Source of the DNA: Hyaloscypha bicolor E
Taxonomy: Eukaryota > Ascomycota > Leotiomycetes > Helotiales > Hyaloscyphaceae
Assembly (NCBI RefSeq): GCF_002865645.1
Contig: NW_020194554.1
Span: 558,001 to 622,000, forward strand
Reading direction: 5' to 3'
Length of the DNA: 64,000 nucleotides
Shown here: in pieces, positions 11,860 to 22,233 of the stretch
Layout of the letters: each line of letters opens with the position of its first letter
Position numbering within the stretch: the stretch's first letter is position 1
Position numbers and translations under genes: made by a program
The notes under the pieces: generated by a model
Seen by the model: the letters and a program-made list of their open reading frames with translations, nothing else
Told to the model about the DNA's origin: nothing
The model's database searches: none

Positions 11860-12690
11860 ATTACTCTCTCCTTTTAAGATCGTATCTGGATCACTGTTAT
11901 CTTTAATTCAACTACTATTCGTTCTTTCAAATTTAATCATAAATAATATAAAGCAAGAATAAACTTAAATACAATTTTTTAATTATATCTTCAATTATAC
12001 ATTAATTATTTCAAAGATATAAAAACTGCTCTTATTTAGATTTGGGAATTTAACAATTAACGAAGTGTTTAATATATTAAAGAATACATTTAATTTTTTG
12101 GTAAAGATAAGAGTTTGAAGAATAATAGTTTACTTATAACATAATACAAACATTTTATTAAAGTATTTGTTGGATATAGGTGCCTAAAACACTAAGGCTT
12201 ACAGGGTATTTGCCACTATATTTATAGGGTCGGAGACCCTGAACCCTCAGCTGTTCAGGGTCTCCGGAACCCCGTATGTTTAGCTGTTTAGGGCTCTTTA
12301 GAGCCCTGAAGGTTCATCTATATAGGGACCCTAAGGCATGTGACTCAGTACTAATAGGGCACCCCCCACTATAGTTTAGAGACCATTGCTACAATCGGAG
12401 AGCAATTCCAACAGTTTTCTTAAACTTAGAATCTCTCTTAACAATTATTCAAGAGTATAAAGAACTTATAAAGAAATAAAGATTGTAAATATAGTAAAGA
12501 TATAGTTTAAATAGCTATAGAACTGTTAGTTAAAAGATCCTAAGTATAAAGAGTTAAAGATATAAATATTAGCGAATTTGAACAATGAACTGAAGGAGGT
12601 GAGTTTGTTTTCATTTAACATAGAGCTATAGTAGAGGGAGGAAATACTTGCTTTCTTGATTGAAGCGAAGAAATATTTGAGGAACTCTAA
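11860..12690. other. AT-rich stretch with a GC island bearing two perfect hairpins
   Basis: AT-rich DNA with a GC-richer island at about 12190-12370. The island contains a hairpin with 14-bp perfect arms (CGGAGACCCTGAAC at 12231-12244 and its complement at 12253-12266, 8-nt loop). An 8-bp-arm hairpin lies at 12290-12307. No gene is visible. Confidence 0.7.
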
Positions 12691-12879
12691 GATTCATACT
12701 TATTGAGCTATGAGAATGCCTTCTTTGATGTGCTGGTGGTGGGGAAGTGTTTGACTGACTATGGTGATAGATATGTTGTGTATGGACAGAAGCCTAAAGT
12801 TGAGGGACTGGAGGAGACAATAGAGAGTAATAGCTCCAGTAGCCCCCGTAGACCGGTTGCAGGTAATTCGCCAACGTGA
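12691..12879 (+). pseudogene. Short coding-like remnant, unrecognised
   Basis: An open stretch of 62 codons with protein-like composition (contains YENAFFDVLVVGK, then DYGDRYVVYGQKPKVEGLEE), a serine run and a stop at 12877. A stop sits immediately upstream and there is no good start codon, so it looks like the 3' end of a decayed gene. I do not recognise the family. Confidence 0.35.
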
Positions 12880-13067
12880 AACACAAGATGGGAAGCATCA
12901 GTCCACGCAAGATTTGTTGTCCCAATCATTCAAAAATTGAAACGCATGTTATTCACACTATTGTAAACATTCAAAAAGACATGCGTGCGGATGCATTAAC
13001 AGAGGCATATTTAATTAGACTCTGATTCCATCTCATGGATCATACATAAACTGGCATTTTCAACGAA

Positions 13068-14719
13068 CTACTTGACTTTGACCTGGTCAGCCTCAATAGC
13101 TGCAACTTTCTCGGTCTTCCCCGAAATATCTAGAACATTATCGCCAAAGGAGTCGGCAATCTCCTCCAAAGTGAGATTGCTAGTTTCCACCAGCCAGATA
13201 CGATATATAGCGCCTAGAACTATAATTGCCGCAATAAAGATCAGATAAAGCTTCCATGTCAAGGCCGCGAAAGCAATTGGCGTGATCTGAGATAACCAGA
13301 TGATGGTGATACTTTGTGTTACTCCGGCTATGGACACCCCGTAGCCGCGAAGGTGAAGCGGGAATAGTTCCGCAAGAAGTCCGAAAATGGTTGAGTTGAA
13401 AAAGACAGCAAACTGCCCAGAGTATAAAAATATGAATGCAATCCCGGCTCGAGCCCCGTTGATATTACTACCGTCCCCATAGAAGCGTGATAGAACCAAA
13501 ATCAACACAAGCATGACTACGGTGACAAGACACCCGACCCCTAGAGAAATCAGTCAGGCACACGTAATAAAGGAGTCAGATAAACTTACACATTGTACGC
13601 ACTCTCGGCCACTTGTCTGCTACAAATAACATGTTAATTGCCTGGCCAATGACTCCCATGAAGCCGTAGCAACCGCTGATCAGTAAAATTTGCTCTCCGG
13701 AGTAGCCGAGTCCTTGGTAGAGAAGAACTTGGTAGTTCTGTACCACACTTGCCCCGCTTAGTGGGAGAATGTGAATAACGGCGATGGCCAAAAGTGTTCT
13801 CTTGATATACTTTCTGCTGAAGAGTTCCAAGAATGCATGACCAAGGCTGACATTCGACCGTTGTTGGGCTTCAAATTGCACCTGTTCCTGGATGCTTAGA
13901 AGCGTAATCTGGATCTCATTCTCGTCTTGTTCAGGATATAGTTGATGTAGTACAGCCTCCGCCTCCTGACCGCGATCTTGGGATATGACTAAGACATATT
14001 AGCTCTGCTCAAAAACACGCATTACTATGTTACTGGGGTGGTACTCACGCCATCGGGGGGACTCCGGGAGGAACAAGCTGAAAATCAATAAGGCCAGTCC
14101 CGGTGGTATCTGCATCGCAAGCGCTACACGCCAGGCTACATCACCCTTTGCAAAATAGCAGCCGTAGCCAACCCAGTTTGCGAGTAAGAACCCAACGGCA
14201 ACACCCATACCCATAATTCCAATCAGCCGCCCTCTTTCTGTCGGTCGAGCGAGCTCCGAGATGTAAGTTGGCATAACAGGAATTAAGATGCCCACGGCAA
14301 GGCCAGCAAACAGTCGACCGCCAATCATCATGCCTGCGTTGATGGCACCGGTTTGTATTGCGGCCCCAATAATGGTGCCAAAGGTTGAGGCTATGAGTGT
14401 GTACTTCCGACCAAACTTCTCGAGGCAAATACCAGATATCACGGCGCCAAGGCAGTTGCCCACATAGTAGGTTGAAACCATGGCTCCAATCAAAGCTGTC
14501 TGGTTGTCTCCGGGCTTGAAGATGTACAAGAAGAAGGATGGTTGTCCAAGAGTCGTCCCGATGATGCCACTGTCAACTCCAATGACAATGCTAGAGTCAA
14601 AGGCAATAAATTAGCAAGGGTTTCAAACAGAGAGAAAGCTGGGGATATCGGTGCACATACGCTCCTAGCGAGATAACACATGTGCAGAGCAATACACGAT
14701 ATCTGTCTAAAATCCTCAT
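13068..14719 (-). CDS. MFS sugar transporter (sugar porter family), four exons
   Basis: Exons on the minus strand are 14719-14661, 14590-14049, 13988-13590 and 13540-13068. Introns of 70, 60 and 49 nt have GT..AG ends, and the spliced frame codes for 490 residues. The start is ATG 14717-14719 (MRILDRYRVLL). Sugar-porter signatures are present: GVDSGIIG in helix 1, the loop motif EKFGRKYT, PESPRWLIS before the central loop (about residues 195-203), ELFPLHLRGYG after helix 10, and VETSNLTLEEI near the C-terminus, the variant of the PETKG motif. About 12 hydrophobic helices are expected in the plasma membrane. It should import a sugar with protons. It is divergently arranged with the glycosidase at 15608, suggesting a shared substrate. 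The substrate cannot be read from sequence. Confidence 0.93.
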
Positions 14720-15607
14720 AATGAGGGACGAAAGAGTTGAGCTAGGCTTGGTCAATGATAGAAAGGGTAAACGGATGTATGTAGCAATTTTCGGACGTGG
14801 GTATGTCTGTCTTCTGAGGAGAAGAGACTGGGATTCAATCGCTCTTTATAGATCTCCTATCGGTAAAGAAGAGGCTCGTTTACCCCAGCTGAAAAGAATC
14901 TTGGGGTTTCTGGGAATCCCACGTTGGAGCACGGTCCAGAGCATGCAGACCTTTCTCGCTCCTGCCAGAAGAGGCTTGCAAGGGAATTCCGGCTGTTCTT
15001 TTCCATGCGTTAGGTACTCGATAAGGCAAGGTTCTCGCAAGCAATTAGTACGAGCTAGCCGAGGTACCTGGAGTCATGGGATTCAATATTTGGGCTCGCC
15101 AAGAAAACCTCTCGGTCCTTCTCGACAATTTTCCGAGCGTCTCAACGAGGGGCAATGGAAATAGTCCACTGAATATTGAAAGGCGTCCACTTCCTCGTCC
15201 ATCTCGTACTAATTGCTTCCGAGAATATGGTCCCATTTCACTTCTCTCTGACATCTCGTACTTATTACTGACGAGAATATTTACTATCACCCCTCGGATA
15301 GCGTAATTTGGGTCATCCGCTCGCTAAGGAGACATGGGGTATGGGGCGCCTGGGGTTGCGGTGGGGAACCAAGGGTCCATGGATATGGTTTTCAGCTATC
15401 AAAAACACCGCTTAGATGGCCTGAGCGCTCGGGATATCAGAAGGCGAGTGGGAGTGCAGATACCCTGGAAATTCTGGTGACAAAGCTGATATTCTGTTAC
15501 CTTGATTAAAATTGATCAGTTCTCCCAATATCAGCTGGTAAAGAGCCAAAAGTCAGACACCAAAGATTAAAATACCAACCCTGATTTGAACGGAAAATAG
15601 AAACATA
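14720..15607. promoter_or_regulatory. Divergent promoter region between transporter and glycosidase
   Basis: The 888 bp separate the two start codons; the small open frames on both strands here have no coding features. Two CreA-type carbon-repression consensus sites (SYGGRG) lie close together: CTGGGG at 15350-15355 and GTGGGG at 15361-15366, about 250 bp before the glycosidase ATG. A 16-bp perfect inverted repeat has one arm at 15039-15054 (AAGCAATTAGTACGAG) and the other at 15203-15218; its role is unknown. Carbon catabolite repression of the pair is an inference from these sites. Confidence 0.5.
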
Positions 15608-18600
15608 ATGGGCGACGCAAGTTTCCAAGGCAGACCACCCAATCCTAGGAGCTTTCCTCGAGCTTCAGAACCGTTTGACCAAGCTCTTTTCCTTCGCCCA
15701 AGCAGCGAGTATCGAGGCGCACCTTTGTGGACATGGAACAAGAAACTCGATCGCGAGCAGTTGCTTCGCCAGATAGATCATCTAGCTGAGATGGGCATGG
15801 GCGGATTCACAATACACGTTCGAACCGGTCTGGACACGGAATACTTGGGGGACGAATTCATGGAAATTGTAAAGTCTTGTGTCGACTATGCCGAGAGTAA
15901 GAAAATGCTCGCATGCCTTTATGACGAGGATAGGTGGCCGAGTGGATACGCTGGTGGGAAAGTCATGGAAAATCGCCCTGATCTCAAAGCGCAACATATT
16001 CTTTTGACATGCAAACCTTATGGCGAGCAAGTGGCATGGCGGTATATTAAATGTCCCAGTCTATATTTTATCAGGACCAAGCTAACAATCTTAATTATTA
16101 GTGCTCAAGGAGGCTCAGAATGCACTGGCCGGGCCACTAGGAGTGAATTAGGACATCTTGTAGCAAGATATGATGTGGCCATAAATAACGACTGCATGGA
16201 AGTTTACCGGCGATTGGGCGATGGAGAAAGTGGTAGAAATGTTTGGTATGCGTATATGGAACCCAATCCACCTTCAGAATGGTTCAACGGCTACACTTAT
16301 GCCGACACACTCAATAAGGAAGCCACTGATCGCTTTATTGCCGCTACCCATGAAGTCTACAAAGTTGCCGTTGGTGATAAATTTGGTTTGACGGTGCCAT
16401 CTATCTTCACCGACGAACCTCAATTCGCGCATAAAACCCAGTTGAGGTTTGCCGAAGATACCTGGGATGTCTTCCTGCCGTGGACTACAGATCTACCAGA
16501 CACCTTCTCTGAGCAATACGGATACGACATTCTAGATTCATTGCCAGAAATTGTATGGGACTTACCGGACGGCTCTTCTAGCCTCGCGAGGTATCACTAT
16601 CACAACCACGTTTGTGACCGATTTGTCGAAGGATATCTCGACCCAGTCTCAGTTTGGTGTAGAGAAAATGGCCTTGCAATGACAGGGCACATGATGGACG
16701 AACCAACATTATTCACCCAGACATCAGCACTTGGTGAAGCAATGCGATGCTATCGCGGTTTTGATTTGCCTGGGGTTGATATGCTCTGTAACTGGGTTGA
16801 ATACAACACGGTTAAACAAGCCACGAGTGTAGCACGACAGAGCGGTATCCGTGGGATTATGAGCGAGATATACGGCGTCACCAGTTGGATGTTCGACTTT
16901 CTTGGGCATAAATTTGCGGGTGATTGGCAGGCTGCCTTGGGAGTTACAACTAGAGTTCATCATTTGTCTTGGGTCACTATGGCTGGCGAAGCAAAACGAG
17001 ACTTCCCAGCTTCGATTGGATACCAAAGCCCATGGTCACTTGAGTATCCACTAGTCGAAGACCACTTTGCAAGAGTGAATGTGGCAATGACGAGAGGACG
17101 TGCCGTTTGCCGCGTCGCGGTCATTCATCCCATTGAAAGCTACTGGTTGGCATTCGGCCCCATCCACAGCTCCAAAGGTGAACAGGAGGAACGAGATGAG
17201 GCGTTTCTCAATCTTACCACTTGGCTCCTGCATGGACTGATTGATTTTGATTTCATATCAGAAAGCCTCTTCGAATCTCAGACTCATAAAGACCAGATTG
17301 GGAACACTCTTCCAGTGGGCCAGTCGGAGTACGAGGTTGTCATCGTCCCTAATCTGCGCACAATCCGTTCAACAACACTAAGTCGGCTGCGACAATTCTC
17401 CCAGGCAGGAGGCAAAGTAATTATGACTGGAACTTCACCAACACTCATCGATGGCATCCCAGCTAAGAAACCCGTCGAGATTCATGGCAGCATAGAGGTA
17501 CCTTGGCTGAAATCCAAAATATTAGACGCGCTTGAGGCGCACCGTGACATCTCTGCGGTCACTACGGATGGTCCATTATATTGTCTTACCAGCCAATCGA
17601 CCATGTCTTCCACCCTTCTCTATCAGCTTCGTCAAGACGGCGACGAGCAGTTTCTTTTTATCTGCAATACAGAAAAACAAGTTGCTTCGAAATGCCAGGT
17701 ATCCATTAGAGGTTCGTGGTGGTTGACACTCCTTGACACTATTTCGGGCCAAGATAGCGAATTACCGTCAACTAGAAGGAACGGAAAAACTAGCTTCTTT
17801 CACCTGTTCGAAGGATGTAGCAGTCTCCTCCTCCGCTTGACGCCGCATAGTGAGACGTCTACCCCGAAGGCAGAAGAAGCTTCAGCCCAAGGAATGGCCG
17901 AAACTTGTCTTGTCACACTAAGAAATGTTGAACTTAGTGAGCCCAACGTTCTTTTGTTAGATTTTGCCAAGTTTCTCTGGAATGATGGATCTTGGGAGGG
18001 CGAAGAAGAGGTTCTTCGAATCGATAACATCATGCGGAATCGTCTGGGGATTCCTCTCAAACTAGAGGCCTTTCGACAACCCCACGCTAGCCCACCGGAA
18101 TCGAGAAAGGCGAAAGGAAAGTTGAGTCTGCGCTTCAAGTTCAAATCTGAAGTTAATCTATTGACTTCTCGCCTCGCACTGGAAAATGCCAAGGACGTCC
18201 ATATCATGCTCGACGGCAATGTCATTCCGTCAACTGTCGAATCTTGGTGGGTTGATGAAGACATTTCGACCATTAGGTTACCCAAAATCCCGAGCGGATC
18301 TCACGAAATCCAATTAACCTACGAATATGGTCTAATGACAAATCTTGAGCGAATTTATATTTTGGGAGACTTCGGAGTCGAAATCCGTGGAACGAAAGCA
18401 ACGATCACTGCCTCCCAGCTATCTAAATTCCAATTTGGCGATTGGACACAACATGAACTGCCTTTTTATGCGGGGAATGTTATCTACAATTGTGATTTTG
18501 AGCACAGCGGCGGGCAGGCAGTGCTAGAGGTCCCACGCTTCGTCGCGCCATTGTTGTCAGTTGAAGTAGATGGGCAAGTTCTAGGCAAGATTGCTTTTCG

Positions 18601-18829
18601 GCCGCATTCTCTGAAACTTGGCATGTTATCGGAAGGAAAACATAAACTCTCAATCACCAGCTTTGGAAATCGGGAAAATGCGTTTGGCCCTCTGCATATG
18701 CCTACAGGGACGACCGTTTTTATTGGACCACAGGCCTGGCGTACTGAAGGACCCATTTGGCATAATGAGTATGCAATCCAGCCTATGGGTATTTTACAAC
18801 AGCCTCGAATTATTGCGATAAAGCAATAA
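15608..18829 (+). CDS. Large intracellular glycoside hydrolase, GH106 (alpha-L-rhamnosidase)-like
   Basis: Starts at ATG 15608. One 60-nt intron at 16042-16101 (GT..TTATTAG, with GCTAAC branch site at 16081) is in frame, so an unspliced read gives 1073 residues and the spliced protein has 1053. The N-terminal catalytic part shows GAPLWTWNKKLD, then GMGGFTIHVRTGL, YDEDRWPSGYAGG (residues 105-117) and TDEPQF (from residue 248), and later GHMMDEPTLF. This order resembles the barrel of GH106 family enzymes. The C-terminal third is rich in beta strands and resembles the sugar-binding sandwich domains seen in such enzymes. There is no signal peptide (MGDASFQGRPP), so it should act in the cytosol on sugars brought in by the neighbouring transporter. 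Family call is by eye; another long TIM-barrel glycosidase family is possible. Confidence 0.8.
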   Translation: MGDASFQGRPPNPRSFPRASEPFDQALFLRPSSEYRGAPLWTWNKKLDREQLLRQIDHLAEMGMGGFTIHVRTGLDTEYLGDEFMEIVKSCVDYAESKKMLACLYDEDRWPSGYAGGKVMENRPDLKAQHILLTCKPYGEQVAWRYIKCPSLYFIRTKLTILIISAQGGSECTGRATRSELGHLVARYDVAINNDCMEVYRRLGDGESGRNVWYAYMEPNPPSEWFNGYTYADTLNKEATDRFIAATHEVYKVAVGDKFGLTVPSIFTDEPQFAHKTQLRFAEDTWDVFLPWTTDLPDTFSEQYGYDILDSLPEIVWDLPDGSSSLARYHYHNHVCDRFVEGYLDPVSVWCRENGLAMTGHMMDEPTLFTQTSALGEAMRCYRGFDLPGVDMLCNWVEYNTVKQATSVARQSGIRGIMSEIYGVTSWMFDFLGHKFAGDWQAALGVTTRVHHLSWVTMAGEAKRDFPASIGYQSPWSLEYPLVEDHFARVNVAMTRGRAVCRVAVIHPIESYWLAFGPIHSSKGEQEERDEAFLNLTTWLLHGLIDFDFISESLFESQTHKDQIGNTLPVGQSEYEVVIVPNLRTIRSTTLSRLRQFSQAGGKVIMTGTSPTLIDGIPAKKPVEIHGSIEVPWLKSKILDALEAHRDISAVTTDGPLYCLTSQSTMSSTLLYQLRQDGDEQFLFICNTEKQVASKCQVSIRGSWWLTLLDTISGQDSELPSTRRNGKTSFFHLFEGCSSLLLRLTPHSETSTPKAEEASAQGMAETCLVTLRNVELSEPNVLLLDFAKFLWNDGSWEGEEEVLRIDNIMRNRLGIPLKLEAFRQPHASPPESRKAKGKLSLRFKFKSEVNLLTSRLALENAKDVHIMLDGNVIPSTVESWWVDEDISTIRLPKIPSGSHEIQLTYEYGLMTNLERIYILGDFGVEIRGTKATITASQLSKFQFGDWTQHELPFYAGNVIYNCDFEHSGGQAVLEVPRFVAPLLSVEVDGQVLGKIAFRPHSLKLGMLSEGKHKLSITSFGNRENAFGPLHMPTGTTVFIGPQAWRTEGPIWHNEYAIQPMGILQQPRIIAIKQ

Positions 18830-18892
18830 ATACGAAGATGTACATAACAGTGCTGCGCTTCTATATTTATGCAACACTGAGGTGGTATCTCT

Positions 18893-19395
18893 CAGGCTCG
18901 GCAAAAATACCTGAGGCATTGATACCGGTATCGATAGTATTAGGTATTTTTCAGGTATCGTAAGAATCGATACGTATTAATACCTTATTAATTCTTACCC
19001 CTAAAAATTATCTCTATATTTTATTATTTTATTTATATAAGAATATATTCATATATAATTCCTTTAATTTCTAGTCTTTCTATTAAAAAATTTATTTACT
19101 ATTATTAATAATTTAATAATATCTTAAATTTAAAATACCTCTCGTATTTGGAGAATCAAGCCCCGTATTCGTATTTCTTATCAAGGCACTAAATATATAA
19201 GCGAGCCTTACGAAAATCTCAAAAGCTCATTTTTACTTAAAATGGCCGTATTGAGATTAGTTTTAGCCTAAAATATAAGATAAGTAGCTAGATAGAAAGC
19301 CTAAATTAAGGAGAATATTTGTGCTACCAAAAATTTTCTTATAAGAGAAGTAGTTCGAAAGTTAATTGTGATTAAAGGGGAAAATTAGGTTCAAC
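18893..19395 (-). mobile_element. hAT-type MITE, truncated second copy
   Basis: Inverted relative to the copy at 8321. It begins CAGGCTCGGCAAAAATACCTG with two differences from that copy, and follows it through TATCGATAG, CTTTAATTTCTAGTCTTTC and CGTATTTCTTATCAAG. Homology ends near 19395, so about 90 bp, the distal subterminal repeats and the second terminal repeat, are missing. No target duplication can be tested. It lies 64 bp past the glycosidase stop codon. Confidence 0.85.
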
Positions 19396-19506
19396 TACCC
19401 CTCTCTCACCCCTCTCTCGTATATATATAAATAAGAATTAAAAAGAGAGTAATATTTTAAGCAGTAATAATAAGTAGAGGCACAGGAAGAGAGGGCATAA
19501 TATGTA

Positions 19507-19777
19507 CGAAGGCGCACAGTTTTGAAAATCGTCCATTTCGCTAAGCGAGATCCTGAAAAATCCCCCCCTCGTCTTTGAAAATCGCAATAAAGCTTGCTAG
19601 AGTTTTAGAATTACTAAAACACAAAGGAAAGATACTTGAGCCTCTTTTCTTTTGCCTAGATCTTAGTTTAAAATATTTGGACGCGGTCGCATTGCGATGC
19701 GCAATTTTTAAAAGTGTGAGATTTTGGTGTTCCTCACCCCACTAAAAATGGACGGTTTTCAAAACTGTGCGCCTTCG
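19507..19777. mobile_element. Tc1/mariner-type (Stowaway-like) MITE, 271 bp
   Basis: Terminal inverted repeats of about 32 bp start CGAAGGCGCACAGTTTTGAA and differ at one position. They are flanked by TA on both sides (19505-19506 and 19778-19779), the mariner-type target duplication. The interior has no coding capacity. It lies upstream of the nucleoside hydrolase, about 230 bp before its ATG. Confidence 0.9.
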
Positions 19778-20010
19778 TAGGCGATTTTTGGTTGGGTGTG
19801 CACGTGCCACAAATCAGACATTGAAGGTCGAAAACCAGATTCGAAAATCGCTTGGTCTTCTGATCCTTATGGCTTTCCGTAGTCGATCGTGTTCGCTTCG
19901 TGGTCTTCAACCCAACGATTGTGGTTTTTCCGTTACTTGAGATAGCAAATATTGTCGTCTCAACAGACCTTGACCGCAAAAGAAAGCTCTTCTCGTTCAC
20001 ATCGGCGACA

Positions 20011-21618
20011 ATGGCGCCGCGGAAGATTATCATAGACACCGACCCGGTATACTGCCCATTTCCAGTTGCCTTTGACAAACGCAGTGAACCGACTGACACT
20101 TTTGGAAGGGGGTCGATGACATTCTGGCGATACTGCTGGCACTCTCAGCATCGCCAGAGAAGCTTCAAGTGCTGCTCATTTCCGTGACATACGGCAACAT
20201 TGATCTCCAAAATTGCCTACGCAACGCCATCTCACTGTTCCACTATGTGAACAAGGAGATTGCGTGGCGAGAAAGCGTTGGACGGAGTTTGGGATTTGAA
20301 ACTCTTCGAAGTTCGAAGCCTGTAGTAGTTGCTATCGGCCCTGAGCAACCGCTCGCTGAGAATGCGTCGATGCTTGATTTCTTTCGTAAGTCAAACCGCC
20401 GCATGAGCTTGGACGTGGATCTCATATTGGCTGCTGCAGATGGACAAGATGGGCTTGGTGGACCTCACTTGAGCGTATGTAAACACGTTCGAGGACGGGT
20501 CGAATTTTATTGACCAGCTTGGACAGCAGCCGCATCTGACGCCAGCTGAGACGTGGCAGCATCTCTTGGAAGTGGCAGAAACGTCTTCTGCTCCCGAGCA
20601 AAGTGAAATAATAGCTAAAGAGATGAAAAATCCATCCTCTCTTTTCACCCAATCTCAAACACCTGCGCATTTAGAGATTCTAAAGTTGCTGCGCGACAAC
20701 GAGCCCAACAGCATCACAATCGTGGCAATCGGTCCAATGACGAACCTCGCCCTTGCTGCAGCGGAAGATCCAGAGACGTTCTTAAAAGTTAAGGAGATTG
20801 TGGTCATGGGTGGCCATATCGATCAGGCTGACAATCCAGCTCTTCAACCTCCCTCAAGCTTGGAGCAAGCTCCGAACATCCCGGAGCCGCCTTTCAGGCT
20901 CACCAGGCAACCGCCAGGCCCCATTCGAGATTTGCTAAATATGCGAAATCAGACAGCGCCTGTTGCGGATTTCAATACTTTTGCAGATCCTATAGCAGCG
21001 GCGAGAGTGTACACTCTTACATCACCGAAACCTCACACAGTGATGCCTTTTGCACTACCGTTACCCCTGTGCGAGAAACAGGAAGAGGATGTGGCGCCTC
21101 TACCGTTCCTTCCCTCTTACCCCGACAATCTTTCAAAGCGGTTGAACGTCACGCTTTTCCCAATCGACATCACTGGGAAGCACGTGCTCGCTCGCGGTGA
21201 CCTCGAGGCATCTCTTGAGCCGCTGTTGGCTGCGAAGTCGCCTTTGGCAGAATGGGTTTCGGCATTTATGAAGGCTACGTTTGACAAAATTGTTTCAACC
21301 AGTCCAGGGGTTTCTAGAGACACTGTAGGAGTGCCAGTCCATGATGTACTGACCATATGGTATTGCGTGGATTATGACGACCCTAAATGGGAGATCAGCG
21401 AGGGTGAGGATCTAAGGGTGGAGACTGTAGGCCAGTGGACAAGAGGAATGTTTGTTGCTGACAGAAGAAGTCGGAAGCGAAAGGACGATGACTGCGATGA
21501 TGGCGATGGCCGGTTGACCGGAGGGAATGGGAATGGCAATCGACTCAATCGATGCGTCGGATCCCCTGGACAAGACATATTTGGTGGGCTTTTACTCAAA
21601 CGAATATTTGGCAGCTGA
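20011..21618 (+). CDS. Inosine-uridine-preferring-type nucleoside hydrolase
   Basis: Exons 20011-20046, 20109-20385, 20440-20474 and 20518-21618 join to a 482-residue frame. Introns are 62, 54 and 43 nt; the last is near the lower size limit but removes an in-frame stop. The first intron splits the metal-binding DTDPGVDD motif exactly after DTDP. Other family marks are GPMTNLALAAAEDPE, VVMGGHID, FNTFADPIAAA and the active-site histidine in VPVHDVLTIW. The C-terminal tail (GQWTRGMFVADRR, a D-rich run, then CVGSPGQDIFG) is of a kind I recall from long fungal members. It hydrolyses the N-glycosidic bond of ribonucleosides for base salvage or nucleoside breakdown, probably in the cytosol. A HET gene follows 0.6 kb downstream on the same strand. 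A long unconserved insert (about 60 residues) after GGHID is unusual. Confidence 0.88.
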
Positions 21619-22233
21619 GATCTTCGTCGATGACTAAACCCACACCGAAGTAGTAGTCATGATTTACGAATCTAATATGTAGTGAGAGACCAAGTAGACA
21701 GAGCATTGGATCCGTAACGATAGATATCGGCCCACCCATCTTGTTTTGGCAAGTTTTTAGTCTAGATTTTACAATATTCCAAAGCTTCTTTGGAAGTGAA
21801 GTCATGCCGAGTCTTTTCTGCTGCTGCTCTGCTGTATTTCAAATTTACTGTTTCCGCAACGTACAAATCCGACCTTCTCACGAAATGTAATGTGCTATAA
21901 ACCAGAATGATCTGACAAAGAGGGAAGGGGAAGGCTCGAGACACACATCACGATAAATGATGCGAATATGTCATGTGATTGTAACTACGTCATATGACCA
22001 TCTACAAGTCATGTGATCGACAGGGTGCTCGGGTAACATCGCACGTGCTGTGGATGGGACCTTCTATTGGTTTGCTTTGCCTCTGACTTCCATCTCGCTT
22101 CATCCGAGGATTTGACAAACTTGCCCTCTGCCTTGAATAATGCAATGCCTGGTGTAAAAATTAGCCAAATCTGCTTATCATCAAAAAACGACTGCGGCAC
22201 CAATTAATAGTGGGGTCTAGACGAGACGCCGCC
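21619..22233. promoter_or_regulatory. Intergenic/HET upstream region with 19-bp-spaced GTCATRTGAY boxes
   Basis: No gene. Three boxes, GTCATGTGAT (21970-21979), GTCATATGAC (21989-21998) and GTCATGTGAT (22008-22017), start exactly 19 bp apart, 217-264 bp upstream of the HET ATG. Each contains a CANNTG E-box core of the type bound by bHLH factors. A further CACGTG lies near 22043. Confidence 0.55.

Noticed and set aside
14682..15306. Several 60-160 codon frames between the transporter and the glycosidase
   Set aside because: Mutually overlapping on both strands, no family motif, partly across the transporter's first exon. Treated as promoter DNA.
16042..16101. Continuous 1073-residue reading of the glycosidase
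   Set aside because: The 60-nt in-frame segment has GT..AG ends and a GCTAAC branch site and codes for an uncharacteristic hydrophobic insert, so it is taken as an intron.
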